Positions 25,795-34,643 are shown, counted from the first letter of the stretch. The stretch: DNA of 64,000 nt from Hyphomonadaceae bacterium (GCA_019636095.1 JAHBYF010000003.1:124001-188000); one strand, 5' to 3'. Program-made: numbers and translations. Notes: generated from the letters alone by a model not told the origin.

Positions 25795-26720
25795 CCCATC
25801 CGGCGCCCCTGCCCGCGCCGCTCTATCAGGGCAGCGTCAACACATGGGAATGCGACGACGGCGGCCACCTCAACATCCGCTTCCATTTCGAGCGCGCCTT
25901 CGTAGGCCTCGCACACATGGCGCGCGCGCTCGAACTGCCGCGCGCTTTCGCTGAGTCCGCAGGCTCAACCTTGCTCGCACACGAAGTCCATGCGCGCTTC
26001 CTCAAAGAGGCGCGCCCTGGCGCGCCTTTGGTGATGCACGGCGGCGTCGTCGATATCGGCGAAAGCGACGCCACGCTCTGCCTCGATATGCGCCACCACG
26101 ATGGCGCGCCCGGCACGGCGTTCACGTTCAAAGTCCGCCACGTCGAAACCCGCGGCTTGCGCGGCTTTGCCTGGTCAGACCGCACCAGAGCCGCAGCAAA
26201 GCGCCTGAAATGCAAACTTCCAGACCACGCCAAGCCCCGCTCCATCGATCGCGAAAAACCGCCTGCCGACGCTTCGCTCGCAAACGCCGCCGCCCTCGGC
26301 GTTAAGCGCATTGGCGGCGCGGTCGTCTATCCCGATCAGTGCGATGCGCTTGGCCGTCTGCGTGGCGAGCATTTTCCCGGCCGCATCTCCGACAGCGTCC
26401 CCAACCTACTTGCCCCGTGGCGCCAAGCCGCCGCCACCGATGGCGTGCAACCCGCCGGCGCCGTCGTCGAAGCGCGCCTCATCATTCGCCGCTTCCCGCG
26501 CGCGGGCGAACTGATCGAAGTTCATTCCGGCATCACAGAGATCGCCGACAAGACGCTGCGCCTCGTTCACTGGATTCTCGATCCCGAGACTGGCGCCGCG
26601 TGGGCCAGCATGGAAGCGGTGGCGCTGACGTTCGACGTGAAGACACGCAAAGCCCTCACACCAAGCGAAGAAGCGCGCGCGCGCGTTTCGAAACTCGTTG
26701 TAGCGGGCTTGAGCGTCTAG
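25791..26720 (+). CDS. Acyl-CoA thioesterase-like protein, double hot-dog
   Basis: A 309-residue cytoplasmic protein with two hot-dog-like halves. The first half has YQGSVNTWECDDGGHLNIRF, where the family usually has an Asp/Asn-x-x-x-H-x-N motif, plus HEVHARFLKEARPGAPLVMH. The second half has VVYPDQCDALGRLRGEHFPG and VEARLIIRRFPRAGELIEVH. This fits thioesterases acting on acyl-CoA, but the substrate is unknown. It overlaps the Zur-like gene by 4 bases, an unexpected partner. It ends before a palindromic repeat. Confidence 0.75.
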   Translation: MTHPAPLPAPLYQGSVNTWECDDGGHLNIRFHFERAFVGLAHMARALELPRAFAESAGSTLLAHEVHARFLKEARPGAPLVMHGGVVDIGESDATLCLDMRHHDGAPGTAFTFKVRHVETRGLRGFAWSDRTRAAAKRLKCKLPDHAKPRSIDREKPPADASLANAAALGVKRIGGAVVYPDQCDALGRLRGEHFPGRISDSVPNLLAPWRQAAATDGVQPAGAVVEARLIIRRFPRAGELIEVHSGITEIADKTLRLVHWILDPETGAAWASMEAVALTFDVKTRKALTPSEEARARVSKLVVAGLSV

Positions 26721-26727
26721 CCGCGCG

Positions 26728-26810
26728 CCTTCGGCAAGCTCAGGCTGACGCCTCTGAAGCACCGGCGCCCGAATTGGCGTGATGCTGAGCCTGTCGAAGC
26801 ACGACGCCAC
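26728..26810. repeat. Palindromic dispersed repeat, copy A
   Basis: CCTTCGGCAAGCTCAGGCTG at 26728 and GATGCTGAGCCTGTCGAAGC at 26781 form an imperfect inverted pair around a short spacer. The right half, with the following ACGACGCCACGC, recurs at 30469-30505. It lies in the gap between two convergent genes. Repeats of this sequence type (GAGCCTGTCGAAGCAC) are scattered through many alphaproteobacterial genomes (general knowledge) and may act as bidirectional terminators. Confidence 0.85.
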
Positions 26811-26821
26811 GCTCCGTGGCG

Positions 26822-27751
26822 CTACTGCACCAAAGCGTCGTGATATTTGCGCCCCTGGCGCGCCATCAAAGCCGCGCTCTCGATCGCCGCGCGCGCGCGA
26901 TCGGGCCGCTCCATCGGCAGCATGTGCCCCGCGCCCTCAACCGTCGCAACACGCGCATCCGCCTTGATCGCCGCGATCCGATGCATCGACGCTTCCGAGA
27001 TGGTTGAGCCCTTCTCCGCCCGCAGCAACACCAACGGATCTGTCACCCGCCGTAGCGCACCCCACGGATCGTGCCGCTGGGCGGTGTAGGTCGCCGCTTC
27101 AAACTTTGGCGAACACGCCAGTTTGAATCCGCCCTTGCCGTCCTCAACCAAACCGTCGGCGACATAGTCAGCGATCACCTCAGCCGGAAACGACTTGAAG
27201 ATTCCGCGCCCGGTTAAACCCGCCGCGGCTTCTTCGCGGCTGGCAAAAGCGTTACGCCGGCGCGCCGCACCGACGGCTAATGGCATCACCATACGCTGCA
27301 ATTGCGGCCCCAGAGGCAATTGCACGAACGCATAGCCCGCCGCCGGCAACACCACCGGCTCGATCAACGCCAAGCCGCTCACCAGATCGGTGCGCACGCC
27401 CGCGGTCAGCAAGCTGATGGTCGCGCCCATCGAATGGCCCGCGAGCGTCACCGGCGCGGTGAAATGCTCAAGCACAGCGATAAGATCGTCGCGATGCCGT
27501 TTCCAGGACGTGTAGCTGAAGAGCTTGAGCGGCAGGCTCGTCAGCCCATGCCCGCGCATATCGAGCGCCAAAACATGAAAGCGCTCCCCCAACGGCTGCA
27601 GCAAGGCGCGATAGGTGCGTGCGTTAAAACCAGTTGCGTGAATGAAGACGATGTCCGGCGTCGCCGTTTCCGCACCGAACGCGATGCCGGCCATGCGCCC
27701 GCCGGGAACTTCGAACGCGACGCGGCGAAAAGTTTCAGGTGCTTCACTCAC
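26822..27751 (-). CDS. Alpha/beta hydrolase
   Basis: A 309-residue cytoplasmic hydrolase of the alpha/beta fold. The oxyanion strand is IVFIHATGFNARTYRALLQP, the nucleophile elbow is GHSMGA (Ser near residue 113), the DMRGHG turn lies between them, and the catalytic His is in VEGAGHMLPMERPD near the C-terminus. The acid residue is probably in the DPLVLLRAEKGSTISE strand. Esterase or lipase activity is likely, substrate unknown. GTG at 27751 (VSEAPETFRRVAFEV) is chosen because a longer frame would overlap the upstream DUF4197 gene. Confidence 0.88.
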   Translation of the reverse strand: MSEAPETFRRVAFEVPGGRMAGIAFGAETATPDIVFIHATGFNARTYRALLQPLGERFHVLALDMRGHGLTSLPLKLFSYTSWKRHRDDLIAVLEHFTAPVTLAGHSMGATISLLTAGVRTDLVSGLALIEPVVLPAAGYAFVQLPLGPQLQRMVMPLAVGAARRRNAFASREEAAAGLTGRGIFKSFPAEVIADYVADGLVEDGKGGFKLACSPKFEAATYTAQRHDPWGALRRVTDPLVLLRAEKGSTISEASMHRIAAIKADARVATVEGAGHMLPMERPDRARAAIESAALMARQGRKYHDALVQ

Positions 27752-27792
27752 GGCGCGAGACCATGGCGCGGAACGCGCCAAGGTCAAGCCGC

Positions 27793-28479
27793 CTAGCCGA
27801 ACACGCGGCGCAGAATATCGCTGGTTCGCCGCCAAGGATCGCGACGGATGGCGCGCTCCTCTTCGGCGATGAAATAGAAGCAGCCGTCAAGCGCCTTTGC
27901 GGTCGAGAAGTTAATGACCTCGGTGCGCAGATCGGAGGTCATGCTTGCCATGCCCACTTCGCGCAACGCCGAACGCATCAACGTGAAGGCGCCTGAACTT
28001 GTCAGCGCCCTCGTCATTGGCGGCCGCAACAGCGTCGTCAGCCGCGGCTCGGTTCTGCCCCGCAAATAGGTGGTTGCGCTGTTATCGCCGCCGCGCACGA
28101 TATCGATCGCGTCCGCGATCGTGATCGTCCGCACGGCGTTGGTGAACAAAGTCGCCGCCTGCGGCATGACCGACTCCGCCGCATGGTTCAGATTTTCCTG
28201 GAGCTGGTCCAACGGCCCCGACAGCCGCATTCGGCTCAAGGTCCGCTGCGTCTGCCCAAGCACGCCCGGCAGCGGAATGCGCACCTGCGGGTTGCCCCAG
28301 AAGCCATTCGGCTGCGCCAGCCGATTGGTCGCATTCATCGACGCCAGCGACAGCGCTTCCTTGATCCCGCGGCTCGCATCGCCCTGCGTCAAGCCGTCCA
28401 ACAAAGGCCGCTGTGCAAACGCCGGCGTCGCCGCCAGCAGAGCAGCCACGAAAACACGGCGGTCGAACTGATTCTTCAT
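27793..28479 (-). CDS. DUF4197 family secreted protein
   Basis: A 228-residue exported protein with signal peptide MKNQFDRRVFVAALLAATPAF (cleavage near AFA-Q). The body matches DUF4197: LLDGLTQGDASRGIKEALSL at the start, GFWGNPQVRIPLPGVL, ADAIDIVRGGDNSATTYLRG, and KALDGCFYFIAEEERAIRRD near the end, which is the most conserved part. The function of the family is unknown. The ATG at 28479 starts the signal peptide. It shares direction with the hydrolase gene 41 bases downstream. Confidence 0.88.
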   Translation of the reverse strand: MKNQFDRRVFVAALLAATPAFAQRPLLDGLTQGDASRGIKEALSLASMNATNRLAQPNGFWGNPQVRIPLPGVLGQTQRTLSRMRLSGPLDQLQENLNHAAESVMPQAATLFTNAVRTITIADAIDIVRGGDNSATTYLRGRTEPRLTTLLRPPMTRALTSSGAFTLMRSALREVGMASMTSDLRTEVINFSTAKALDGCFYFIAEEERAIRRDPWRRTSDILRRVFG

Positions 28480-28576
28480 AGCGCCCACCTTAGCCCACCA
28501 CGAAACATTCAGTCGTAAAGTGTCAGGCAGAGAAGGCCTGACAAATCGCGTTCGGCAAGCCATTGTTCCGGCTGAA

Positions 28577-29239
28577 ATGACCCTCTCAGACCTCCTCCCC
28601 AAGCTCCATTACCCGACCCGCCTCGAAAAGCTGGTCGACGGCTGGGTGCATGGCGTGGCGGCGGTGCTGCTCACCTTCGCGGTCGGCGCGGCGCTTGGCC
28701 TGGCGATCTGGCAAGGCGGCCTCGGGATGGCCAGCGCCGTCGCGATCTACGGCGTCTGCGTCATGACCATGATCGGCTGCTCGATGGCCTACAACATGAC
28801 TGAAACGCCGGCGCGCAAGGCGCTGCTACGCCGCTTCGATCACGCCGCCATCTTTCTTATGATCGCCGGCTCTTACACGCCCTTCACCACCATCCGCTTC
28901 GACGGCGCCTGGGCGATCAGCATGACAACGATCGTGTGGGCGCTCGCTATTGCTGGCGCCGCCGGCAAGCTCTTCCTGCCCGGCATCGGCAAGCGCCTGT
29001 GGCTCATCTTCTATGTCGCACTCGGCGCCATGATCTTCGCCGCGTTCGGCCCACTCATCCAAACCGTGCCGCTTGCCGGCGTCATTCTGCTTTCTATAGG
29101 CGGCCTGCTCTACATCGCCGGCATACCGTTCTATGTTTGGGAAAAGCTCCCGTTCCGGCGCGCCATCTGGCACAGTTTCGTCATGGCCGCCGCCTGCGTG
29201 CACTACGCCGCCGTGCTGACGGGCGTGGTCTTCGCGTAG
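28577..29239 (+). CDS. Hemolysin III family membrane protein (PAQR-like)
   Basis: A 220-residue inner membrane protein with seven predicted segments. Family marks are EKLVDGWVHGVAAVLL with the first conserved His, CSMAYNM, the block RRFDHAAIFLMIAGSYTPFT, and IWHSFVMAAACVHYAAVL with the last His pair, which in the related PAQR proteins bind zinc. Despite the name, haemolytic activity is proven only for a few members; the usual role is unknown. ATG at 28577 removes 19 unlikely residues. It diverges from the DUF4197 gene. Confidence 0.92.
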   Translation: MTLSDLLPKLHYPTRLEKLVDGWVHGVAAVLLTFAVGAALGLAIWQGGLGMASAVAIYGVCVMTMIGCSMAYNMTETPARKALLRRFDHAAIFLMIAGSYTPFTTIRFDGAWAISMTTIVWALAIAGAAGKLFLPGIGKRLWLIFYVALGAMIFAAFGPLIQTVPLAGVILLSIGGLLYIAGIPFYVWEKLPFRRAIWHSFVMAAACVHYAAVLTGVVFA

Positions 29240-29275
29240 GCGCGGGACTGCCGAACGCGAATGGAGTTACACACC

Positions 29276-30118
29276 ATGACCGAACCCAGCTGCTTCAAAG
29301 TCAGCATCGAGAACAACGTCGCTCACATCGTTCTCAACCGCCCTGAGGCGTTCAACGCCATGCCGCGTCCGTTCTGGAACGAACTTCCGGCGATTGTTCA
29401 CGACATCAACGACAACGCCAAAGCCCGCGTCATCGTCATCTCATCCACTGGCAAGCACTTCACCGCCGGCATGGACATCTCCGTCTTCACTGACGGCGAC
29501 GGCGTCAGTGCTCAGGGCGGAGATCAATACACGCGGGCGGAAACCTTCCGGCAATTCGTGCTGACGCTCCAGGGCAGCTTCAACTGCCTGGACGACGCGC
29601 GCATGCCTGTGATTGCAGCCATCCAGGGCGGCTGCATCGGCGCCGGCGTCGATATGACCAGCGCCTGCGACATTCGCTTTTGCACCGACGACGCGTTCTT
29701 TCAGATCGCTGAAATCAACATCGGCATGACCGCCGACGTCGGCACCTTTCCGCGCCTTTGCAAACTCATCCCCGAAGGCTGGGTGCGGGAACTCGCCTAC
29801 TCCGGCCGCCGCCTGCCGGCAGAAAAAGCAAAGGCGATCGGTCTCGTGAATGAGACCTTTGCGACCCAGGAAGCGATGCTTACGCATGTGCTGGATCTCG
29901 CGCGCGAGATTGCCGGAAAGGCCCCTGTCGCTGTCGCCGGGTCAAAGCGCATGATCAACCACGCGCGCGATCATTCCATCGCCGACGGCCTCGATTACAT
30001 CGCGACGTGGCAAGCCGGCATGTTCTCGCCACCGCATATGATGGAAGCGTTCGCCGCAAAGGCGCAAAAGCGCCCACCGCAATTTCCCGATCTGGCCCCG
30101 CTAAGAAAGAAAATGTAG
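29276..30118 (+). CDS. Enoyl-CoA hydratase/isomerase family protein (crotonase)
   Basis: A 280-residue cytoplasmic enzyme of fatty-acid or acyl-CoA metabolism. Crotonase signatures are VAHIVLNRPEAFNAMP, GKHFTAGMDISVFT (oxyanion Gly) and VIAAIQGGCIGAGVDMTSAC, followed by DIRFCTDDAFFQIAEINIGM. The Asp in GMTADVGTFPRL, where many members have Glu, suggests a dienoyl-CoA isomerase-like member, since those use acidic residues at this position. GGAG at 29266 supports ATG 29276 over the in-frame ATG 29261. A small hot-dog gene follows. Confidence 0.92.
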   Translation: MTEPSCFKVSIENNVAHIVLNRPEAFNAMPRPFWNELPAIVHDINDNAKARVIVISSTGKHFTAGMDISVFTDGDGVSAQGGDQYTRAETFRQFVLTLQGSFNCLDDARMPVIAAIQGGCIGAGVDMTSACDIRFCTDDAFFQIAEINIGMTADVGTFPRLCKLIPEGWVRELAYSGRRLPAEKAKAIGLVNETFATQEAMLTHVLDLAREIAGKAPVAVAGSKRMINHARDHSIADGLDYIATWQAGMFSPPHMMEAFAAKAQKRPPQFPDLAPLRKKM

Positions 30119-30144
30119 AGCACGCGGATGGACATCCGCCGCAC

Positions 30145-30393
30145 ATGACCGACAGCGCCATCGCTGCCCGCATCGTCAACGCACTTGAATCCGGCGCCGA
30201 CCGCGAAGCCGGCGGCCAGACCGCGCTCGTGTCGGTGACCATCGACATGCTCGCTCGTGCCGATGCAGGCTCAATCGAAACCAAGCTGGTCCGCAAGACG
30301 CGCACGCTCGTTTTCATGAGCGCCGAATTTTACACCGATGCCGGCGAACGCATCGTCGCCGCCAGTTCAGTGCACAAAGTCCTGGGCGCCTGA
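30145..30393 (+). CDS. Small hot-dog (thioesterase-like) protein
   Basis: An 82-residue protein starting MTDSAIAARIVNALESGADR. The end, TLVFMSAEFYTDAGERIVAA followed by SSVHKVL, looks like the C-terminal strand-helix half of a PaaI/YdiI-type acyl-CoA thioesterase (QTALVSVTIDMLARA, then the SAEFY and ASS strands). The catalytic N-terminal half is missing, so it is either a minimal hot-dog protein or a remnant. It follows the crotonase gene by 26 bases and is likely co-transcribed. Confidence 0.6.
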   Translation: MTDSAIAARIVNALESGADREAGGQTALVSVTIDMLARADAGSIETKLVRKTRTLVFMSAEFYTDAGERIVAASSVHKVLGA

Positions 30394-30403
30394 GCACACG
30401 CCG

Positions 30404-30505
30404 CCTTCGACGAGCTCAGGCTGACGCTACTTTGCGGCCGCGACTAGATTAGTGTCATCACCAAAATTGGCGTCATGCTGAGCCTGTCGAAGCACGACGC
30501 CACGC
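30404..30505. repeat. Palindromic dispersed repeat, copy B
   Basis: CCTTCGACGAGCTCAGGCTG at 30404 and CATGCTGAGCCTGTCGAAGC at 30473 are imperfect inverted arms with a longer spacer. The right half extends as ACGACGCCACGC, identical to copy A at 26801. Like copy A it lies between two convergent genes. Confidence 0.85.
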
Positions 30506-30512
30506 ACCAAAC

Positions 30513-31106
30513 CTAAGCCCGCGGCGCCACCCAACGCATCTCAACAAGTGTCGAGTCGTGCAGCAAATCCGGCTCGATATCGTCGAACGAATCCGCGGGA
30601 CCCGCGCCATCCGGCAACCGATAGACGCGCCAGAACGGCCCGTCCTCCGCCGTCGAGCAGGCAAAGCCCGGCGCGCTATCCACGGACTCGGCCTTGCAGA
30701 AAGTCACCTGCTCAGGCGGCGCCACCGCAAACTTGGCCTGCCCCACAATCTCATCAACTGGGCTATGCGCCTGCGTCGAGCGCGTCACCACCGAATGCAC
30801 GTGGCGGCCGTCAGCGGTCGGATAGACGCGGAACACCTCCTCGTCTCCGGCCGAAAGCGTGATCGCCTTCAGCGCTTGGCCTTCGATCTGATCGTCCACT
30901 TCCGCCACAATATAGTGGGGGGCCGCCGCCCGCACCGACGCCACCGTCATCTCAACCGGCTCAGTAATGCCAGCCGCGCCATCGGGTCCAATCGTGGTGT
31001 CGAAGCTCGGCGCGTTCGCGACCGGATACGTTTCATGGCTTTCGCGCTGCTGCTCTTGCCCGCACGCCGCGAGCGCAAGCGCCGCGACAAGGACGAAGCG
31101 TTTCAC
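30513..31106 (-). CDS. Hypothetical lipoprotein
   Basis: A 197-residue lipoprotein: [20 protein letters not shown], with lipobox LAAC. The mature part has many acidic residues and repeated phrases such as [40 protein letters not shown] and [20 protein letters not shown]; two Cys (FCKAE, FACST) may pair. No family is recognised. The GTG at 31106 overlaps the thiolase stop by 4 bases (GTGA), so it is the second gene of that operon, although a lipoprotein is an odd partner for a cytoplasmic thiolase. Confidence 0.72.
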   Translation of the reverse strand: MKRFVLVAALALAACGQEQQRESHETYPVANAPSFDTTIGPDGAAGITEPVEMTVASVRAAAPHYIVAEVDDQIEGQALKAITLSAGDEEVFRVYPTADGRHVHSVVTRSTQAHSPVDEIVGQAKFAVAPPEQVTFCKAESVDSAPGFACSTAEDGPFWRVYRLPDGAGPADSFDDIEPDLLHDSTLVEMRWVAPRA

Positions 31107-32293
31107 GAGAACACCTCGAACAAACCCGCCGCACCCATGCCGCCGCCAATGCACATGGTCACGACCGCATGTTTGGCCTTGCGGCGCTTGCCTTCCATCA
31201 GCACGTGGCCAACCAGACGCGCGCCGGTCATGCCAAACGGGTGACCGATGGCGATCGAGCCGCCGTTGACGTTGTACTTCTCCGGATCGATTCCGAGCGT
31301 GTCGCGCGAATAGAGACATTGCGATGCGAACGCCTCATTGAGTTCCCAGAGATCTATGTCATCGACCTTCAAGCCTTGGCGCTCCAGCAGGCGCGGCACA
31401 GCAAACACCGGCCCAATACCCATCTCATCCGGCTCGCAGCCGGCGACTGCGAAGCCCTTGAACAAGCCCATCGGTTCGAGCCCGCGCTTCTCCGCTTCCT
31501 TTTCATCCATCAGCACCACCGCAGCAGCGCCATCGGAGAGCTGGCTTGCGTTGCCGGCGGTGACGAAATTGCCGGGCCCGCGCACGGGCTGCAGCGACGC
31601 CAAGCCCTCAAGCGTCGTGTCGGGCCGATTGCACTCATCCTTCGTCACTGTGTAGTCGACGAAGCTCTCTTCCTTGGTTTCCTTGTTCACGACCTTCATA
31701 CGCGTCTTCATCGGCACGATCTCGTCGTTGAACAAACCGTTCGCCTGCGCCGCGGCAATGCGCTGCTGCGACCGCAGCGAGTATTCGTCCTGATAATCGC
31801 GCGCCACATTGTAGCGCTTGGCCACGATGTCCGCCGTTTCGATCATCGCCATCCAGAGCTCGGGCTTCGTCTTCATCAGCTCTTCTTCGGTGACGCGATA
31901 GCGATTTGCGTGCCCGCTCATCTGCACCAGCGATATCGACTCGACGCCGCCGCCAACCGCCGCCTTTGCGCCTTCGTTCATGATGTAATGGGAGGCCTGC
32001 GCGATCGCCTGCAAGCCAGACGAACAGAAGCGGTTCACCGTCGTGCCGGAGGTCGTGACCGGCAGCCCAGCGCGGATCAGCGACAAGCGCGCAATGTTCG
32101 TACCCGTCGCGCCTTCCGGGGCGCCGCAGCCGATAACGACATCCTCGACCAATTCCGGCTCGATCTTCGCCCGCGCTACCGCGTGCTTGATCGCGTGGCC
32201 CGTCATCGTCGCGCCGTGCGTGTCGTTGAAGCCGCCACGGCCGGACTTCGCCAAACCCGTGCGGGCATAAGAAACGATCACTGCGCGGCCCAT
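31103..32293 (-). CDS. Thiolase (acetyl-CoA C-acyltransferase)
   Basis: A 396-residue cytoplasmic enzyme of beta-oxidation or acetoacetyl-CoA formation. The acylated Cys is in [18 protein letters not shown] near residue 89, the His loop is [20 protein letters not shown] near 345, and the final Cys is in [17 protein letters not shown] near 380. These are the three catalytic elements of the family. FadA-type beta-oxidation thiolases are the closest group by eye. It is followed by a coupled lipoprotein gene. Confidence 0.95.
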   Translation of the reverse strand: MGRAVIVSYARTGLAKSGRGGFNDTHGATMTGHAIKHAVARAKIEPELVEDVVIGCGAPEGATGTNIARLSLIRAGLPVTTSGTTVNRFCSSGLQAIAQASHYIMNEGAKAAVGGGVESISLVQMSGHANRYRVTEEELMKTKPELWMAMIETADIVAKRYNVARDYQDEYSLRSQQRIAAAQANGLFNDEIVPMKTRMKVVNKETKEESFVDYTVTKDECNRPDTTLEGLASLQPVRGPGNFVTAGNASQLSDGAAAVVLMDEKEAEKRGLEPMGLFKGFAVAGCEPDEMGIGPVFAVPRLLERQGLKVDDIDLWELNEAFASQCLYSRDTLGIDPEKYNVNGGSIAIGHPFGMTGARLVGHVLMEGKRRKAKHAVVTMCIGGGMGAAGLFEVFS

Positions 32294-32385
32294 CGGGTCC
32301 TCCTCAAATTTGTTGCGCGCACACTAGTCGCCGCGATGCGCGCGTGAAAGCACGTATCGCGACGTTAGCGCCGGAAATGCCGCAA

Positions 32386-33513
32386 TCAGGAGATCGCGTT
32401 GTTGTTGACCAAGCCGCCCGTTGGCGCCGCCTCAGGCGCTGGCGCCGAAGGCACTGGCGCGGACGCCGCGACCCCGCCCTGCTGGAATATCCCGCGTCCG
32501 CGGTCCTGAATCCATTTGGCGATGTCTTCGGAGAGAACCCCGGCCACGATTCCCACCAACGACACGGTAAACGGATTGAGCGTCGAGGAGGTCGTCGCCT
32601 GTTGCACCGAGGACGCAATCGAGAAGCCGGCAATCGCTGCGTTCGCCAACACATAAAACGCCAACGCCGCGCACATGCCGAAGATCAAACGCACGACGAT
32701 CTCCGCCATCGTCACCGGCACGGGGCGGTTCAGATAGGCCGGGAAGAGGTAGAGCAACGATCCCAGCGCGCCCATCAGCAGCACCAACACCGTCGACAGC
32801 AAAGCTGGATGGCCTTGCGCCAAAAACGCGCTCACCCCGAGCGGACTCAGATTGCGCAACGCATAAGCTTCGCCGCGCACGCGCTGATAATGCTCGTAAT
32901 CCGGCACAACGCTCTGCTGAAGCGCAAACACACGGCGATTGGCCTCCGCCACCTGGCCGCTCACCAAACGCTGCCGCGCCACCAGCGCAGAGCGCTCCCC
33001 GGTGCGGTCATTCAGCGACTCTTCCTGCGACGCCAATTGCTGAACCTGCACGCTCAGATTGGCGATGCCTTGTTGATCGCCGGGCGGCAAGCCTGGGCGC
33101 GACGCCAGCAAATTAATGCGTTGCGACAGCGCCTGCGCGCTCATGTCGGCCGCCGCGCTCTGCGTGGTTTGCACATTGGCGCGCGTCTCGATGTCAGCGA
33201 TCGCGCCCACCATTGCGGCGCGCGCTTCGTTGGTGGTCGCCTGCGCGCTCTGCACTTGCGTGTCGAGAGATGCGATCTGTTGATCGATCTCCAACAATTC
33301 GCCACGCGGACCTGCGCTCTCGGCTTCCAACTGCTGAATCTGCCGATCCGCAGCATCGAGTTGTGCGAACGAGATGAGGCCGTTGGTGGACGGCGACAAC
33401 TGCGCAACCCCGAACTGGAAATCGCGCGAACTGAACACCAGCGCGCTCATGCTGAGCACCGCCACCATCGCCACCGCCAGCACCACGCCCACGGAAAACT
33501 TGTAGATCGTCAT
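32386..33513 (-). CDS. Membrane protein with a large coiled coil, unknown function
   Basis: A 375-residue protein. A first membrane segment (MTIYKFSVGVVLAVAMVAVL) is followed by a periplasmic region of about 170 residues rich in Ala, Gln and Glu with heptad-like repeats (AQLDAADRQIQQLEAESAG, LLEIDQQIASLDTQVQSAQ), then two or three membrane segments (STVLVLLMGALGSLLYLFP, LIFGMCAALAFYVLANAAI, PFTVSLVGIVAGVLSEDIAK) and an Ala/Pro-rich tail. No family is recognised. The single-gene unit is convergent with nothing and lies between thiolase and a small secreted protein. Confidence 0.7.
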   Translation of the reverse strand: MTIYKFSVGVVLAVAMVAVLSMSALVFSSRDFQFGVAQLSPSTNGLISFAQLDAADRQIQQLEAESAGPRGELLEIDQQIASLDTQVQSAQATTNEARAAMVGAIADIETRANVQTTQSAAADMSAQALSQRINLLASRPGLPPGDQQGIANLSVQVQQLASQEESLNDRTGERSALVARQRLVSGQVAEANRRVFALQQSVVPDYEHYQRVRGEAYALRNLSPLGVSAFLAQGHPALLSTVLVLLMGALGSLLYLFPAYLNRPVPVTMAEIVVRLIFGMCAALAFYVLANAAIAGFSIASSVQQATTSSTLNPFTVSLVGIVAGVLSEDIAKWIQDRGRGIFQQGGVAASAPVPSAPAPEAAPTGGLVNNNAIS

Positions 33514-33771
33514 CGCCGATCGTCCCCTTGGTTATCGACGCGCCCCATCCCGCGTCCCGCCACTTTCCTCAGTTTAGCGCATCCCCAGAGACGCCGGTTG
33601 GCCTTTTTTAACCATAACTGCGGACCCGAACCGTAGTTGACGCTACGTGATAACTATCTAGTGAATATTTTTCCATTCCTTCAATTTTCTCTTGTCAGCC
33701 GTCAGCGAAGCGGTCATACAAGCTGTGCGCTCCTCCCCAAAGCAGCGCGACCAGTCCAGGAGAGAACCTAA

Positions 33772-34110
33772 ATGAACGCCCTTCGTTCGATCGTCGCCGC
33801 CGCTGTCATGAGCGCCGCCTTCGTCGCCCCCGCCATGGCCCGCGACCTCTACACCATCAAGCTGTCGTCGCCCGTCGCCGAACAGACCCGGATTATCGCG
33901 CTGAACACGATCTGGGATTGCAATGGCGACACCTGCCTCGCCCGCGCCGATCACGGCGTGAACGTCCGTTCGTGCCGCCAGTTCGTGCACCAATCCAACG
34001 GCCTGCGCATCGCCTCGTACGGCGACGCCAACGAACAACTGAGCGCCGCTGAACTCGCCCGCTGCAACGGTGAAACCTATCAAGCGTCGAACGGCCAATC
34101 GGGCCAATAA
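33772..34110 (+). CDS. Small secreted protein (CC_3452-family-like)
   Basis: A 112-residue exported protein: signal peptide MNALRSIVAAAVMSAAFVAP, cleavage near AMA-R, then DLYTIKLSSPVAEQTRIIAL, IWDCNGDTCLARADHGVNVR and SCRQFVHQSN, ending LSAAELARCN. The four-Cys pattern and the order match small periplasmic proteins of Caulobacterales known as the CC_3452 family; this is recognition by pattern. The function is unknown. The gap upstream (258 bases) is A/T-richer and probably holds its promoter. Confidence 0.75.
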   Translation: MNALRSIVAAAVMSAAFVAPAMARDLYTIKLSSPVAEQTRIIALNTIWDCNGDTCLARADHGVNVRSCRQFVHQSNGLRIASYGDANEQLSAAELARCNGETYQASNGQSGQ

Positions 34111-34138
34111 TCGAACGCTTCATAGCGATTTGAATAAG

Positions 34139-34169
34139 AACCGCCGGTCAGCAATGGCCGGCGGTTTTT
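34139..34169 (+). terminator. Rho-independent terminator
   Basis: A 9-base stem AACCGCCGG / CCGGCGGTT with a 10-base loop and a T-run (TTTTT) at 34165. It ends the small secreted protein gene, just before the convergent lipoprotein gene. Confidence 0.88.
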
Positions 34170-34643
34170 CTATGTCCGTCCGCGCAGATCTTCGCGCCAC
34201 GGATGCGCGCCGCACGGCGCAAGCGTCAGCGCCTGCACCGCCGGATCGTCAGCGATCCGCATCCGCGCCGAGCCTGTGCGCGCATCCACGATACTGTGCG
34301 CTACCGGCGCCAAACCGCCATCCGGCTGGCGCGCCAACACCAGCACCCCGTGCGCACCCGCGACACGCGCGCCGCCTGTCACTTGCGGCAACTCGTAAGT
34401 GATCCGTACGCGAAACGACTCCCCGCTGCTTTCCAGTTTGTAACGTGGATGATCGAACAGCGTTTGCGTCTCGTCCTCGTAGATCACCTCGATGGCGTCG
34501 GCGGTGAAACGCACGCCGACGCCCGCCGCGCAGGCCGCCGGTCCTGCGCTCCACAATCCGCTTAATTCGGCAGGCGGACGCGCTGGCCCGGCGCAAGCCG
34601 CAGCGAGGACGGTCAGAGAAAGGAGCGCAACTGCGCGCTTCAT
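34170..34643 (-). CDS. Hypothetical lipoprotein
   Basis: A 157-residue lipoprotein: MKRAVALLSLTVLAAACAGP, lipobox AAAC. The mature part has beta-type segments (GVRFTADAIEVIYEDETQTL, ESFRVRITYELPQVTGGARV, AHGVLVLARQPDGGLAPVAH) and a third Cys near the end (LAPCGAHPW) that could pair with one near residue 38. The repeating strands suggest a lipocalin-like or META-like beta fold, but no family is recognised. Confidence 0.65.
   Translation of the reverse strand: MKRAVALLSLTVLAAACAGPARPPAELSGLWSAGPAACAAGVGVRFTADAIEVIYEDETQTLFDHPRYKLESSGESFRVRITYELPQVTGGARVAGAHGVLVLARQPDGGLAPVAHSIVDARTGSARMRIADDPAVQALTLAPCGAHPWREDLRGRT

Noticed and set aside
33630..33680. Sigma-70-type promoter before the small secreted protein gene
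   Set aside because: TTGACG is present at 33637, but no convincing -10 element lies 16-18 bases downstream.
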